NCBI RefSeq assembly: GCF_029893805.1
Contig: NZ_JARXYP010000002.1
Span: 4,650,001 to 4,714,000, forward strand
Length of the DNA stretch: 64,000 bases
DNA from: Streptomyces sp. SAI-135
GTDB taxonomy: Bacteria > Actinomycetota > Actinomycetes > Streptomycetales > Streptomycetaceae
Direction: 5' to 3'
The notes beneath the pieces are model-generated. The model saw only the letters and a program-made list of their open reading frames with translations. It made no database searches and was not told the DNA's origin. Shown piece by piece: positions 16,369 to 24,721 of this stretch (positions within the stretch are counted from its first letter, which is position 1; each line of letters begins with the position of its first letter). The translations under genes and the position numbers were made by a program.

Positions 16369-17307
16369 ATGGCCAAAAGCTTCTACACACCCCGGGAAAC
16401 CGGTGGACGCCGAGGGGCCGTGTCGGACAGCCTGACCTGCGTGCCTACTCCTTCTCTTGCCGCTCTCCCCATCCGTCGTCTGACGCTTCGCGATCTCACC
16501 GCCTGCGCGGACTTGTCCGAGGACCGGGGGTGGCCACGCGAGGAGCACAAGTGGGGCCTCCTCCTCACGGCCGGAAAGGGTTACGGCATCGACGACCCCG
16601 CCGGAGGGCTCGTCACCGCATGTGTGGTCACGGAGTACGGGCCCTACAGCGAGCCCGATCTGGGAGCGATCGGGATGGTGCTGGTCGCCGAACGGCACGC
16701 CCGACAGGGCATCGGCCGCCGGCTCATGCGCCACATTCTCTCCGCGATGGGCACCACCCCACTGACTCTTCACGCGACGCCGTACGGCCGCCCGCTGTAC
16801 GAGGAACTGGGCTTCAAGGTCACTGGCCGGGCGGAGATGCTCCGCGGCCAGTTCACCCCGGGTAGTCCGGCGCCGACGGTGAGCACGCGTGCGGCAGGTG
16901 CCGAGGACCTCTCCGCGATTCTCCGGCTCGACGAGGAGGTGCTCGGCACGGATCGCACGCACCTCATCACCCGGCTGCCCGCCTTCGCCGACCAGTTCCG
17001 CGTCGCCGAGGAGAACGGCCGGATCATCGGGTACGCCGCCGCCTGGCCCAACATGGACACCCATGTGGTGGGCCCGCTTGTCGCCCGTGACACCGAGACG
17101 GCCCAGGCGCTCCTCACGTCGCTCGCCGCCGGCACCGACCGCCCGCTGCGCACCGACATCGACGTACGTCACGAAGAGCTGCGGGGCTGGGCCAAGGAAC
17201 GCGGTCTGGCGTCGGTCGCCTTCAACTCGGTCATGACGTACGGGATCCCCGAGCTGCCCGGCGACTGGAGCCGCCGGTTCGCCCCACTGACCGTGGCCGC
17301 GCTCTGA
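16369..17307 (+). CDS. Tandem-domain GNAT N-acetyltransferase
   Basis: The first GNAT domain (residues about 30-155) has the acetyl-CoA loop RHARQGIGRRLMRHI. The second half (about 165-300) repeats the fold in degenerate form (LSAILRLDEEVLGTDR ... FRVAEENGRIIGYAA), a layout known in two-domain GNAT proteins. The start is uncertain: ATG 16369 gives 312 residues but has no ribosome-binding site. GTG 16420 lies just 3' of GAGGGG, which is rather close. The substrate cannot be predicted. A 20-bp-stem terminator follows. Confidence 0.82.
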   Translation: MAKSFYTPRETGGRRGAVSDSLTCVPTPSLAALPIRRLTLRDLTACADLSEDRGWPREEHKWGLLLTAGKGYGIDDPAGGLVTACVVTEYGPYSEPDLGAIGMVLVAERHARQGIGRRLMRHILSAMGTTPLTLHATPYGRPLYEELGFKVTGRAEMLRGQFTPGSPAPTVSTRAAGAEDLSAILRLDEEVLGTDRTHLITRLPAFADQFRVAEENGRIIGYAAAWPNMDTHVVGPLVARDTETAQALLTSLAAGTDRPLRTDIDVRHEELRGWAKERGLASVAFNSVMTYGIPELPGDWSRRFAPLTVAAL

Positions 17308-17318
17308 GACACAGCTGT

Positions 17319-17363
17319 ACGACGGCGCCGGTGCCCCGAACTGCGGGGCACCGGCGCCGTCGT
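17319..17363. terminator. Bidirectional terminator, 20-bp perfect stem
   Basis: Bases 17319-17338 pair perfectly with 17344-17363 around a five-base loop. It sits between the convergent GNAT and MFS genes and can serve both. Confidence 0.9.
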
Positions 17364-17386
17364 CACGCGCGGCTGCGGGTCATGCG

Positions 17387-18595
17387 TCAGTGGTGCACGG
17401 CGGACCGCTGGTCAGCGGGTGTCGCTCCTGCGACCACGACGCTCGGAGCGTTGTCACGGCGCTCCAGCGCGGCCGAGAGGAAGGCGAGGAGCAGGGCAGC
17501 CGCGGCCAGGGCGGCGCCCACCCAGTTGGGGGCGGTGTAGCCCAAGCCGGCCGAGATGACCAGGCCGCCGAGCCAGGCGGAGAGGGCGTTGCCGAGGTTG
17601 AAGGCACCGATGTTGACGGCCGAGGCGAGCGTCGGTGCCTCGTGCGCATGGTCGAGGACCCTCTTCTGGAGCGGCGGTACGGCGGCGAAGCCCAGGGCGC
17701 CGATGAGAGCGATCGTGACGCCGGCCAGCAGCTTGTGATGCGCGGTGACCGTGAAAAGCGCGAGCACGACAGCCAGGGCGCCCAGGGAGACGTACAGCAT
17801 GGGCATCAGGGCGCGGTCGGCGTACTTGCCGCCGATGAGGTTGCCGCCGACCATACCCAGGCCGAAGAGGACCAGCAGCCAGGTCACCGAGCCGTCGGCG
17901 AAGCCTGCCACGTGGGTCATCATCGGGGCGATGTAGGTGATGGCCGCGAAGACACCGCCGAAGCCGAGGACGGTCATCGCCATGGCGAGCAGCACCTGGG
18001 CGTTCTTGAAGGCGGCCAGTTCGTGACGCAGATGCACGCCCTCCGGCCGGGGAACCTCCGGGACGAGCCTGGCGATGCCGATCAGGCCGACGACACCGAG
18101 GCCCGCGACGATCGCGAAGGTGAGACGCCAGCCCGCACTCTGGCCGATCAGTGTGCCCAGCGGGACGCCCACGACGTTGGCGACGGTCAGGCCGGTGAAC
18201 ATCATCGCGATGGCTCCGGCCCTCTTGTGCGGTGCCACCAGGTCCGCGGCGACGACTGAGCCGATCCCGAAGAAGGCTCCGTGGGCGAGGGAGGCGACCA
18301 CGCGGCCGATGAGCATGACGGTGAAGGCCGGGGCCAGGGCGGAGAGCAGGTTGCCCACGATGAACAGGCCCATCAGCAGCATCAGCATCCGCTTGCGGGA
18401 GATCTTGGTGCCGAGGGCGGTCATCAGCGGGGCGCCGAACATGACACCGAGCGCGTAGCCGGTGACCAGGAACCCGGCGGTGGGGATGGAGACCCCGAAG
18501 TCGTCCGCGACCTCGGGCAGCAGCCCCATGATCACGAACTCGGTCGTTCCGATTCCGAAGGCCCCGATCGCGAGAGCCAGGAGCGCGAGCGGCAT
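17387..18595 (-). CDS. MFS transporter, DHA1-type drug exporter-like
   Basis: About 402 residues with 12 predicted helices. The first helix contains GAFGIGTTEFVIMGLLPEV, the loop 2-3 signature is GTKISRKRM, and helix 5 has the antiporter-type motif GVPLGTLIGQSAGWR. These features match AraJ/YdhP-type drug:H+ antiporters. ATG 18595 is preferred (GGAAGG 11 bases upstream); GTG 18607 overlaps that ribosome-binding site. A possible promoter with inverted repeats lies upstream. The substrate is unknown. Confidence 0.9.
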   Translation of the reverse strand: MPLALLALAIGAFGIGTTEFVIMGLLPEVADDFGVSIPTAGFLVTGYALGVMFGAPLMTALGTKISRKRMLMLLMGLFIVGNLLSALAPAFTVMLIGRVVASLAHGAFFGIGSVVAADLVAPHKRAGAIAMMFTGLTVANVVGVPLGTLIGQSAGWRLTFAIVAGLGVVGLIGIARLVPEVPRPEGVHLRHELAAFKNAQVLLAMAMTVLGFGGVFAAITYIAPMMTHVAGFADGSVTWLLVLFGLGMVGGNLIGGKYADRALMPMLYVSLGALAVVLALFTVTAHHKLLAGVTIALIGALGFAAVPPLQKRVLDHAHEAPTLASAVNIGAFNLGNALSAWLGGLVISAGLGYTAPNWVGAALAAAALLLAFLSAALERRDNAPSVVVAGATPADQRSAVHH

Positions 18596-18641
18596 GGGGG
18601 GTGACACCTTCCAGACGATTGCATGAGCATGTTGCGCACCC

Positions 18642-18690
18642 TCACAATAATTGCAGACGCTCTATATTTGCAAGCGACGGCAATTTAGGT
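18642..18690 (-). promoter_or_regulatory. Possible promoter/operator of the MFS gene
   Basis: On the minus strand TTGCAA and TATTGT are 18 bases apart. The region is flanked by an inverted repeat AATTGC (18649-18654) and GCAATT (18680-18685) in an AT-rich patch unusual for this DNA. Such a layout suits a MarR- or TetR-type repressor, which is inference. Confidence 0.4.
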
Positions 18691-18815
18691 TCGCTCCTGC
18701 CGCGTACGGCACAGGACGGAGGAGGCACCCCCGAACTCGCCCCACTCGTACGGGTCTGGAATGCCTCCGGGCACCTGCGGCGTGCTCGCACCAGGTCCCC
18801 GCATAGGGTGCGGAC

Positions 18816-19268
18816 ATGGGAGATCTTGAGATTCGGCACGCTACGGCGGACGACATTCCCGCGATCGTCGGCATGCTCGCCGACGACCCCTTGGGCGCCC
18901 AGCGCGAGTCCCCGGACGACCTGGCCCCCTACCTGGCGGCGCTGGAACGCCTCAGCTCCGACCCGAACCAGCATCTGGTCGTCGCCACACGAGAGCACCG
19001 GGTGGTCGGCACGCTCCAGCTCACCGTCGTTCCGGGCCTGTCCCGGCGCGGTGCCACCAGATCGATCATCGAGGGGGTGCGCATCCACGCCGACGAGCGT
19101 GGCAGTGGCCTCGGGTCGCGACTCATCGAGTGGGCGATCGAGGAATCCCGCCGCCAGAACTGCCGGCTGGTGCAGCTGACGTCGGACAACACCCGCACGG
19201 ACGCCCACCGCTTCTACGAACGGCTCGGTTTCACAGCCTCACACGTGGGCTTCAAGCTGGCCCTGTGA
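18816..19268 (+). CDS. GNAT N-acetyltransferase
   Basis: A single GNAT domain of 150 residues. It starts EIRHATADDIPAIVGML and has the acetyl-CoA pyrophosphate loop ADERGSGLGSRLIEWAI at about residues 93-109. The C-terminal strand motif is RTDAHRFYERLGF. It resembles PhnO/AAC-like small-molecule acetyltransferases, and the acceptor is unknown. It ends 30 bp before the parS-centred palindrome that probably terminates it. Confidence 0.9.
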   Translation: MGDLEIRHATADDIPAIVGMLADDPLGAQRESPDDLAPYLAALERLSSDPNQHLVVATREHRVVGTLQLTVVPGLSRRGATRSIIEGVRIHADERGSGLGSRLIEWAIEESRRQNCRLVQLTSDNTRTDAHRFYERLGFTASHVGFKLAL

Positions 19269-19298
19269 CCGGCTCGTGGACTGTTTCCTCTCTACGCC

Positions 19299-19334
19299 GG
19301 AGGCGTCCGGTTTCACGTGAAACCGGACGCCTCC
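19299..19334. terminator. 36-bp perfect palindrome with parS at its centre
   Basis: Bases 19299-19316 are the exact reverse complement of 19317-19334. It lies between the convergent GNAT and serine-hydrolase genes, where a bidirectional terminator is expected. The middle 14 bases are a perfect parS. Confidence 0.75.
19310..19323. promoter_or_regulatory. parS site, perfect
   Basis: GTTTCACGTGAAAC at the centre of the 36-bp palindrome. Confidence 0.95.
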
Positions 19335-19357
19335 CGGTCCATCGGTCAGGGCGCCGT

Positions 19358-20743
19358 CTACCCGATGCCCCGCCATCCCTCCGGATCCACACCCCCAGGC
19401 ACGGACGACCCCTGGTCGTACGGCTGCCGGGTGAACACGAACGAACCGAGGTCCAGGTGGTCCACGGTTCCGTCAGACCGCCGTACGGCCTTCAGAACCT
19501 CCCCGTTGAAGTAACCCTCCAGACCGGTCCAGGTGCCGTCGCCGTTGGCCCGGAATCGCGAGCGCCGGCCTGCGCCCGACAAGGGCTCCAGCGAGACGAG
19601 TCCATCCGCCGTCAGCCGTAGGGCGAATCCGTTCGTTCCCCAGTACCACTGACCCGCCAGCTCCAGAGCGGGCGTCTCGGCCTCGCGCATCGGTCGCCAC
19701 GGCTCGGGGATCCTGGGCTCGGCCTCGGCGACGATCCGTACGAGATCGGATCCCACGACGGACAGCAGCGGACCGGAGGTGCAGTTGGCCAGCACGACCG
19801 CGGCGACATCGTCCGCCACGCTGATCGTGAGATTCGCGAGAAAGCCCGGCAGTGACCCGGAATGGCCCACGAGCAGCCGCCCGTCCCGGTGCTGGATCTG
19901 CAACCCGAGCCCGTACGTGGCACCGTCGGCGAGCTCCCCCACCCCGGCCGGTGCTGCGGGTGTGCGCATCTCACGCACCGTCTCCGCGCACAGCACCCGG
20001 TCGTCACCGTTCGTCAGGAAGACCGCAAAGCGGGCCAAGTCCGCCGCTGTGGACCAGAGTTGGCCGGCCGGAGCCATCCGCCCGAGGTCCTCGGCCGGCT
20101 CGGGCAGCATCACATCGGCCCACGGATGCACCGCCCAGCCGCCCGCATGCGGTGCCTGGGGACGGACACTCGTGCGGTCGAGCCCCAGAGGTGCCAGAAC
20201 TTCCCGCCGCAGCACCTCCTCCCACGGCGCCCCGCGCACCTTCTCGACGAGCGCCCCCAGCAGGGTGTAACCGGGGTTCGAATAGTGGAAGAGACGTCCC
20301 ACCGGGTGCAGGAAGGGCTGCTCGCCCAGTACATCGGCGAGTTCGGGACGCAGCTCCGCCGAGGAGCGCTCCCACCAGGGCGCCGGGGACTCGGCCGCCA
20401 ACCCGCCGGTGTGAGCCAGAAGTTCGGCGACGGTGACCTCCCCCGCTCCCGTACCGGGTACGTGCTTCTCCAGCGGGTCACCGAGGTCGATCAGCCCCTC
20501 GTCACGCAGTCGCAGGACGAGGACGGCGGTGAAGGTCTTGGTGATCGAGCCGATGCGGTACTGCACGTTCTCGTCAGGTCCGTGCCCGTCCACCGAGGTG
20601 CGCGCACCGCCCCACACGGTTCGTCCGTCCCGCACGACCGCCGCGACCAGCGAGGGCGCCCTCCCCTCCGCCTGGGCCACGGCGATACGGTGCAGCAGCG
20701 CCCGGCGTGTACCGGGAAGCAGCTCTTCCTGAGATGTCGTCAT
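19358..20743 (-). CDS. Serine hydrolase of the class C beta-lactamase/esterase family
   Basis: The 461-residue protein carries the SXXK motif (YRIGSITKTF, residues about 64-73), the YXN motif (HYSNPGYTLLG) and a late GHSGSLPGF in place of KTG. These mark penicillin-binding-protein-like esterases and D-amino peptidases rather than true beta-lactamases. The C-terminal about 120 residues form a second beta-rich domain (LELAGQWYWGTNGFALRL). No signal peptide is visible from ATG 20743, suggesting a cytoplasmic enzyme. The frame is open 80 codons further upstream, but that part shows no family similarity. Confidence 0.88.
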   Translation of the reverse strand: MTTSQEELLPGTRRALLHRIAVAQAEGRAPSLVAAVVRDGRTVWGGARTSVDGHGPDENVQYRIGSITKTFTAVLVLRLRDEGLIDLGDPLEKHVPGTGAGEVTVAELLAHTGGLAAESPAPWWERSSAELRPELADVLGEQPFLHPVGRLFHYSNPGYTLLGALVEKVRGAPWEEVLRREVLAPLGLDRTSVRPQAPHAGGWAVHPWADVMLPEPAEDLGRMAPAGQLWSTAADLARFAVFLTNGDDRVLCAETVREMRTPAAPAGVGELADGATYGLGLQIQHRDGRLLVGHSGSLPGFLANLTISVADDVAAVVLANCTSGPLLSVVGSDLVRIVAEAEPRIPEPWRPMREAETPALELAGQWYWGTNGFALRLTADGLVSLEPLSGAGRRSRFRANGDGTWTGLEGYFNGEVLKAVRRSDGTVDHLDLGSFVFTRQPYDQGSSVPGGVDPEGWRGIG

Positions 20744-20840
20744 GCCCCCAGTCCATCCCGTGGGGGACGCGGGCGTCGACTTCTTTAGGCCCGGGGTGCG
20801 GAGCTCTTCCGGCAACGAACGCCCCAGAGAGGCACCCGCG

Positions 20841-22319
20841 TCAGGTCTGGGCCATGTCCACAAAGCGCGAGTAGTGGCCCTGGAAGGCGACGGTGATCGT
20901 CGCCGTGGGGCCGTTACGGTGCTTGCCCACGATGATGTCCGCCTCGCCCGCGCGGGGTGACTCCTTCTCGTAGGCGTCCTCACGGTGCAGCAGGATCACC
21001 ATGTCGGCGTCCTGCTCGATGGAGCCCGACTCACGCAGGTCGGACACCATGGGCTTCTTGTCCGTGCGCTGCTCGGGACCACGGTTGAGCTGCGAGAGCG
21101 CGATCACCGGGACCTCCAGCTCCTTGGCCAGGAGCTTGAGGTTACGGGACATGTCCGAGACCTCCTGCTGCCGGCTCTCGGAGCGCTTGGAACCACCGGC
21201 CTGCATCAGCTGGAGATAGTCGATGATCACGAGCTTGATGTCGTTGCGCTGTTTCAGCCGCCGGCACTTCGCGCGGATCTCCATCATCGACAGGTTCGGG
21301 GAGTCGTCGATGTAGAGCGGGGCGGAGGACACCTCGGGCATCCGGCGCGCCAGGCGGGTCCAGTCCTCGTCCGTCATGGTGCCCGAGCGCATGTGGTGCA
21401 GGGCCACCCGCGCCTCGGCCGACAGAAGGCGCATCGCGATCTCGTTGCGCCCCATTTCGAGGGAGAAGATGACGCTGGCCAGGTTGTGCTTGATCGAGGC
21501 CGCGCGGGCGAAGTCCAGCGCGAGAGTGGACTTGCCCATGGCGGGGCGGGCCGCGATGACGATCATCTGTCCCGGGTGCAGACCGTTGGTGAGCGAGTCG
21601 AGGTCGGTGAAGCCGGTGGGCACACCGGTCATCTCGCCACTGCGTGAGCCGATCGCCTCGATCTCGTCGAGCGCGCCTTCCATGATGTCGCCGAGCGGCA
21701 GATAGTCCTCGCTGGTGCGCTGCTCGGTGACCGCGTAGATCTCGGCCTGGGCGCGGTTGACGATCTCGTCGACGTCGTCGTCGGCCGCGTATCCCATCTG
21801 GGTGATGCGCGTCCCCGCCTCGACCAGGCGCCGCAGGACGGCTCGCTCGTGGACGATCTCCGCGTAGTACTCGGCGTTCGCCGCCGTCGGCACGGTCTGG
21901 ACGAGCGTGTGCAGATACGATGCGCCGCCCACCTTGTTGATCTCGCCGCGCTTGGTGAGCTCGGCGGCGATCGTGATGGGGTCGGCCGGCTCACCCTTGG
22001 CGTAGACGTCCAGGATCGCCTGGAAGATCGTCTCGTGGGCGGGCTTGTAGAAGTCGTGGCCCTTGAGGACCTCGACGACGTCCGCGATGGCGTCCTTGGA
22101 CAGGAGCATGCCGCCCAGGACGGACTGCTCGGCGTCCAGGTCCTGGGGTGGGACACGCTCGAAGGCCGTGCCTCCGCCGTCCCATTCACCGGTGTCCCTG
22201 CCGCGGTCGTGCTGCTCGTCGCGCCCCCGGCCCCCGTCGCCGCGGCGGCGCGAGGAAGGCAGACGATCACTGGGCCCGCTGTCGGCCCACGGGTCGTCCA
22301 AGGGCTCGGAAATACTCAC
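20841..22319 (-). CDS. dnaB: Replicative DNA helicase DnaB
   Basis: 492 residues from GTG 22319, which has GGAGGAGGTGG upstream. The DnaB N-terminal domain begins at VPPQDLDAEQSVLGGMLLS (residues about 50-68). The RecA-like domain has Walker A ARPAMGKSTLALDFA, Walker B LVIIDYLQLM and the DnaB signature VPVIALSQLNRGPEQR. It is uninterrupted, with no intein. DnaB is the hexameric helicase that unwinds ahead of the fork; the DciA-like protein near recF may be its loader. The upstream gap contains a cluster of DnaA boxes. The frame upstream of the GTG is a shadow. Confidence 0.97.
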   Translation of the reverse strand: MSISEPLDDPWADSGPSDRLPSSRRRGDGGRGRDEQHDRGRDTGEWDGGGTAFERVPPQDLDAEQSVLGGMLLSKDAIADVVEVLKGHDFYKPAHETIFQAILDVYAKGEPADPITIAAELTKRGEINKVGGASYLHTLVQTVPTAANAEYYAEIVHERAVLRRLVEAGTRITQMGYAADDDVDEIVNRAQAEIYAVTEQRTSEDYLPLGDIMEGALDEIEAIGSRSGEMTGVPTGFTDLDSLTNGLHPGQMIVIAARPAMGKSTLALDFARAASIKHNLASVIFSLEMGRNEIAMRLLSAEARVALHHMRSGTMTDEDWTRLARRMPEVSSAPLYIDDSPNLSMMEIRAKCRRLKQRNDIKLVIIDYLQLMQAGGSKRSESRQQEVSDMSRNLKLLAKELEVPVIALSQLNRGPEQRTDKKPMVSDLRESGSIEQDADMVILLHREDAYEKESPRAGEADIIVGKHRNGPTATITVAFQGHYSRFVDMAQT

Positions 22320-22778
22320 CGAGCCACCTCCTCCCGTCCGCCGAGCGGACCTCGCCGTGCTTCTCAGTTCTACGGCACGACACTGACAAATGAGACGCCC
22401 AACTCCGGTTCTGGCGCGTCGGTTTTGTGCTGGTTTCCCAGCCGACGAACGGAGCGGGCGCCGGACCACCGTAGGCCCGCGGGCACCGTCAGCCAATCTG
22501 GTTATCCACAGGCCATGTGGACGACCGCCCGGATGCTGTGGAGAACTCCACAAAACCTGTGCACGACCCGGTGGACAGCCCTGTGAACAAGCTCTGCCTC
22601 ATTCGCCAAGAGGGGCTTTGACCTGCGGCTTCGCCGTCCACCGGCTGTGCAGAAGAAAAACTTTCCCGGTCGGCTCAAGATCAGTTCGAACTGTACACAG
22701 CTGTGCACACCCCCCGAACACAAGTAAGGGTCCAATCCAGATTGCATCTCTTACCTGTGGACGATTAGATTGATGCAC
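22320..22778. other. Intergenic DnaA-box cluster between dnaB and the MATE gene
   Basis: This 459-bp divergent gap contains a perfect E. coli-type box TTATCCACA at 22502-22510. It also contains TGTGGACGA at 22516-22524 and again at 22756-22764, TGTGGAGAA at 22537-22545 and AACTCCACA at 22544-22552. Weaker copies lie near 22571 and 22636. No gene is visible in it. The region resembles oriC in box density on a smaller scale. Confidence 0.65.
22742..22778 (+). promoter_or_regulatory. Probable leaderless promoter of the MATE gene
   Basis: TTGCAT (22742-22747) and TAGATT (22766-22771) are 18 bases apart. A start site 7-8 bases downstream would fall at ATG 22779, and no ribosome-binding site is present. 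A DnaA box (22756-22764) lies in the spacer. Confidence 0.55.
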
Positions 22779-24116
22779 ATGACACAGGCGTCCGCGGCCC
22801 CCAAGGCCACCCGGCGACAGCACGACCGCGAGATCGTCGCCCTCGCCGTCCCGGCCTTCGGCGCGCTTGTCGCCGAGCCCCTTTTCGTCATGGTCGACAG
22901 CGCGATCGTCGGCCATCTGGGTACTGCGCAACTCGCCGGTCTCGGCATCGCCTCAGCCCTTCTGATGACGGCCGTCAGTGTCTTCGTCTTCCTCGCCTAC
23001 GCCACTACGGCCGCCGTAGCCCGCCGTGTAGGAGCGGGCGATCTCCAGGCCGCGATCCGTCAGGGCATGGACGGCATCTGGCTGGCACTGCTGCTCGGGG
23101 CAGCGGTCATCGCCGTCGTCCTCCCCACCGCCCCGTCGATCGTGGAACTCTTCGGGGCCTCTGACACCGCGGCTCCCTACGCCACGACCTATCTGCGCAT
23201 CTCTGCCCTGGGCATCCCTGCCATGCTGGTGGTCCTCGCCTCGACCGGGGTACTCCGCGGGCTGCAGGACACCAGGACCCCTCTCTATGTCGCCATCGCC
23301 GGCTTCGTGGCCAACGCCGTTCTCAACGCAGGCCTCGTCTACGGCGCCGACCTCGGCATCGCGGGCTCTGCATGGGGCACAGTCATCGCCCAGTGCGGTA
23401 TGGCGGCCGCCTATCTCGTGGTTGTCGTCCGAGGAGCCCGCAGGCACGGCGCTTCCTTGCGTCCTGACGCCGCAGGGATCAGAGCCTCCGCCCAAGCCGG
23501 TGTACCTCTGCTGGTCCGCACGCTTTCCCTGAGGGCGATCCTGATGATCGCGACAGCCGTTGCAGCCCGACTGGGGGACGCCGACATCGCCGCCCACCAG
23601 ATCATTCTGTCCCTGTGGAGCCTGCTCGCCTTCGCTTTGGACGCCATCGCCATCGCCGGGCAGGCCATCATCGGCCGCTATCTGGGAGCCGGCGACACCG
23701 AAGGTGCCCGGCAGGCATGCCGTCGGATGGTCGAGTGGGGCATCGCGGTCGGGGTTGTTCTCGGCGTCCTGGTCGTACTCTCCCGACCGCTGTTCCTGCC
23801 CCTGTTCACCAGTGACTCCACGGTCAAGGACACCGCCCTGCCCGCTCTGGTGATCGTGGCGCTCTCCCAGCCGATCTGCGGTGTCGTCTTCGTCCTGGAC
23901 GGCGTACTGATGGGTGCAGGCGATGGGCCCTACCTCGCCTGGGCCATGGTGATCACCCTGGCCGCCTTCGCCCCGGTAGCACTCCTCGTGCCCGCCCTGG
24001 ACGGCGGTCTCACGGCCCTGTGGGCGGCGATGACCCTGATGATGCTGATCCGCATGCTGACGCTCTGGCTGCGCACTCGCTCAGGTCGCTGGCTCGTCAC
24101 CGGGGCGACCCGCTGA
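22779..24116 (+). CDS. MATE-family efflux transporter
   Basis: About 445 residues with 12 membrane helices. The family pattern starts at EIVALAVPAFGALVAEPLFV, with VDSAIVGHLGTAQLAGLGIA in helix 2 and AGQAIIGRYLGAGD at the start of the second half. This is the DinF-like branch of MATE exporters, which expel cationic compounds in exchange for H+ or Na+. I chose ATG 22779 because the promoter hexamers predict a leaderless transcript; ATG 22773 and TTG 22770 are in frame but would precede the predicted start site. Two parS sites begin just after the stop codon. Confidence 0.9.
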   Translation: MTQASAAPKATRRQHDREIVALAVPAFGALVAEPLFVMVDSAIVGHLGTAQLAGLGIASALLMTAVSVFVFLAYATTAAVARRVGAGDLQAAIRQGMDGIWLALLLGAAVIAVVLPTAPSIVELFGASDTAAPYATTYLRISALGIPAMLVVLASTGVLRGLQDTRTPLYVAIAGFVANAVLNAGLVYGADLGIAGSAWGTVIAQCGMAAAYLVVVVRGARRHGASLRPDAAGIRASAQAGVPLLVRTLSLRAILMIATAVAARLGDADIAAHQIILSLWSLLAFALDAIAIAGQAIIGRYLGAGDTEGARQACRRMVEWGIAVGVVLGVLVVLSRPLFLPLFTSDSTVKDTALPALVIVALSQPICGVVFVLDGVLMGAGDGPYLAWAMVITLAAFAPVALLVPALDGGLTALWAAMTLMMLIRMLTLWLRTRSGRWLVTGATR

Positions 24117-24118
24117 CC

Positions 24119-24132
24119 GTTTCACGTGAAAC
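24119..24132. promoter_or_regulatory. parS site, perfect (first of a tandem pair)
   Basis: GTTTCACGTGAAAC, beginning three bases after the MATE stop codon. Confidence 0.95.
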
Positions 24133-24148
24133 ACCGTGAGCCCGTCCC

Positions 24149-24162
24149 GTTTCACGTGAAAC
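24149..24162. promoter_or_regulatory. parS site, perfect (second of a tandem pair)
   Basis: GTTTCACGTGAAAC exactly 30 bp after the first. Both lie in identical 20-bp direct repeats (24117-24136 and 24147-24166), so two ParB dimers would sit on the same helix face. Confidence 0.95.
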
Positions 24163-24195
24163 ACCGGGACCTTCACGACGGCGCCAGGACAAGCA

Positions 24196-24229
24196 AGAGG
24201 GGCCGTACCCCAACAGGTACGGCCCCTCT
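24196..24229. terminator. Terminator of the rpsF operon (likely bidirectional)
   Basis: A 14-bp perfect stem (24196-24209 with 24216-24229) and a six-base loop, between the convergent MATE and rplI genes. Confidence 0.9.
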
Positions 24230-24256
24230 CACTACTGCTCAAGCCACGCGCAGCAA

Positions 24257-24703
24257 TCAGGCCGCGACGACCTCGATGTTGACCTTGGCGGCAACCTCGG
24301 GGTGCAGACGCACGGACGTCTCGTGAGCGCCCAGCGTCTTGATCGGCGAGCCCAGCTCGATGCGGCGCTTGTCGACCTCGGGGCCACCGGAAGCCTTGAT
24401 CGCGGACGCGATGTCGGCCGGGGTGACGGAACCGAAGAGACGACCGGCGTCGCCGGAGCGGACGGCCAGGCGGACCTTGACGCCCTCGAGCTGGGCCTTC
24501 ACCTGGTTGGCCTGCTCGATGGTCTGGATCTCGTGGATCTTGCGAGCACGACGGATCTGCTCGACGTCCTTCTCGCCACCCTTGGTCCAACGGATCGCGA
24601 AGTTCCGCGGGATCAGGTAGTTACGAGCGTAACCGTCCTTGACGTCGACGACGTCGCCCGCGGCACCGAGGCCGGAGACCTCGTGGGTGAGGATGATCTT
24701 CAT
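24257..24703 (-). CDS. rplI: 50S ribosomal protein L9
   Basis: The 148-residue product has the L9 N-terminal signature MKIILTHEVSGLG ... VKDGYARNYLIPR and the linked C-terminal domain ending in VAAKVNIEVVA. L9 binds 23S rRNA near L1 and affects frame maintenance. It is the last gene of the rpsF-ssb-rpsR-rplI operon and is followed by a strong terminator. Confidence 0.98.
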   Translation of the reverse strand: MKIILTHEVSGLGAAGDVVDVKDGYARNYLIPRNFAIRWTKGGEKDVEQIRRARKIHEIQTIEQANQVKAQLEGVKVRLAVRSGDAGRLFGSVTPADIASAIKASGGPEVDKRRIELGSPIKTLGAHETSVRLHPEVAAKVNIEVVAA

Positions 24704-24721
24704 TAGTCGGTCACCCTTCCC

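Noticed and set aside
20841..22319. Possible intein in dnaB
   Set aside because: Walker A, Walker B and the downstream helicase motifs are contiguous and the protein has the normal 492-residue length.
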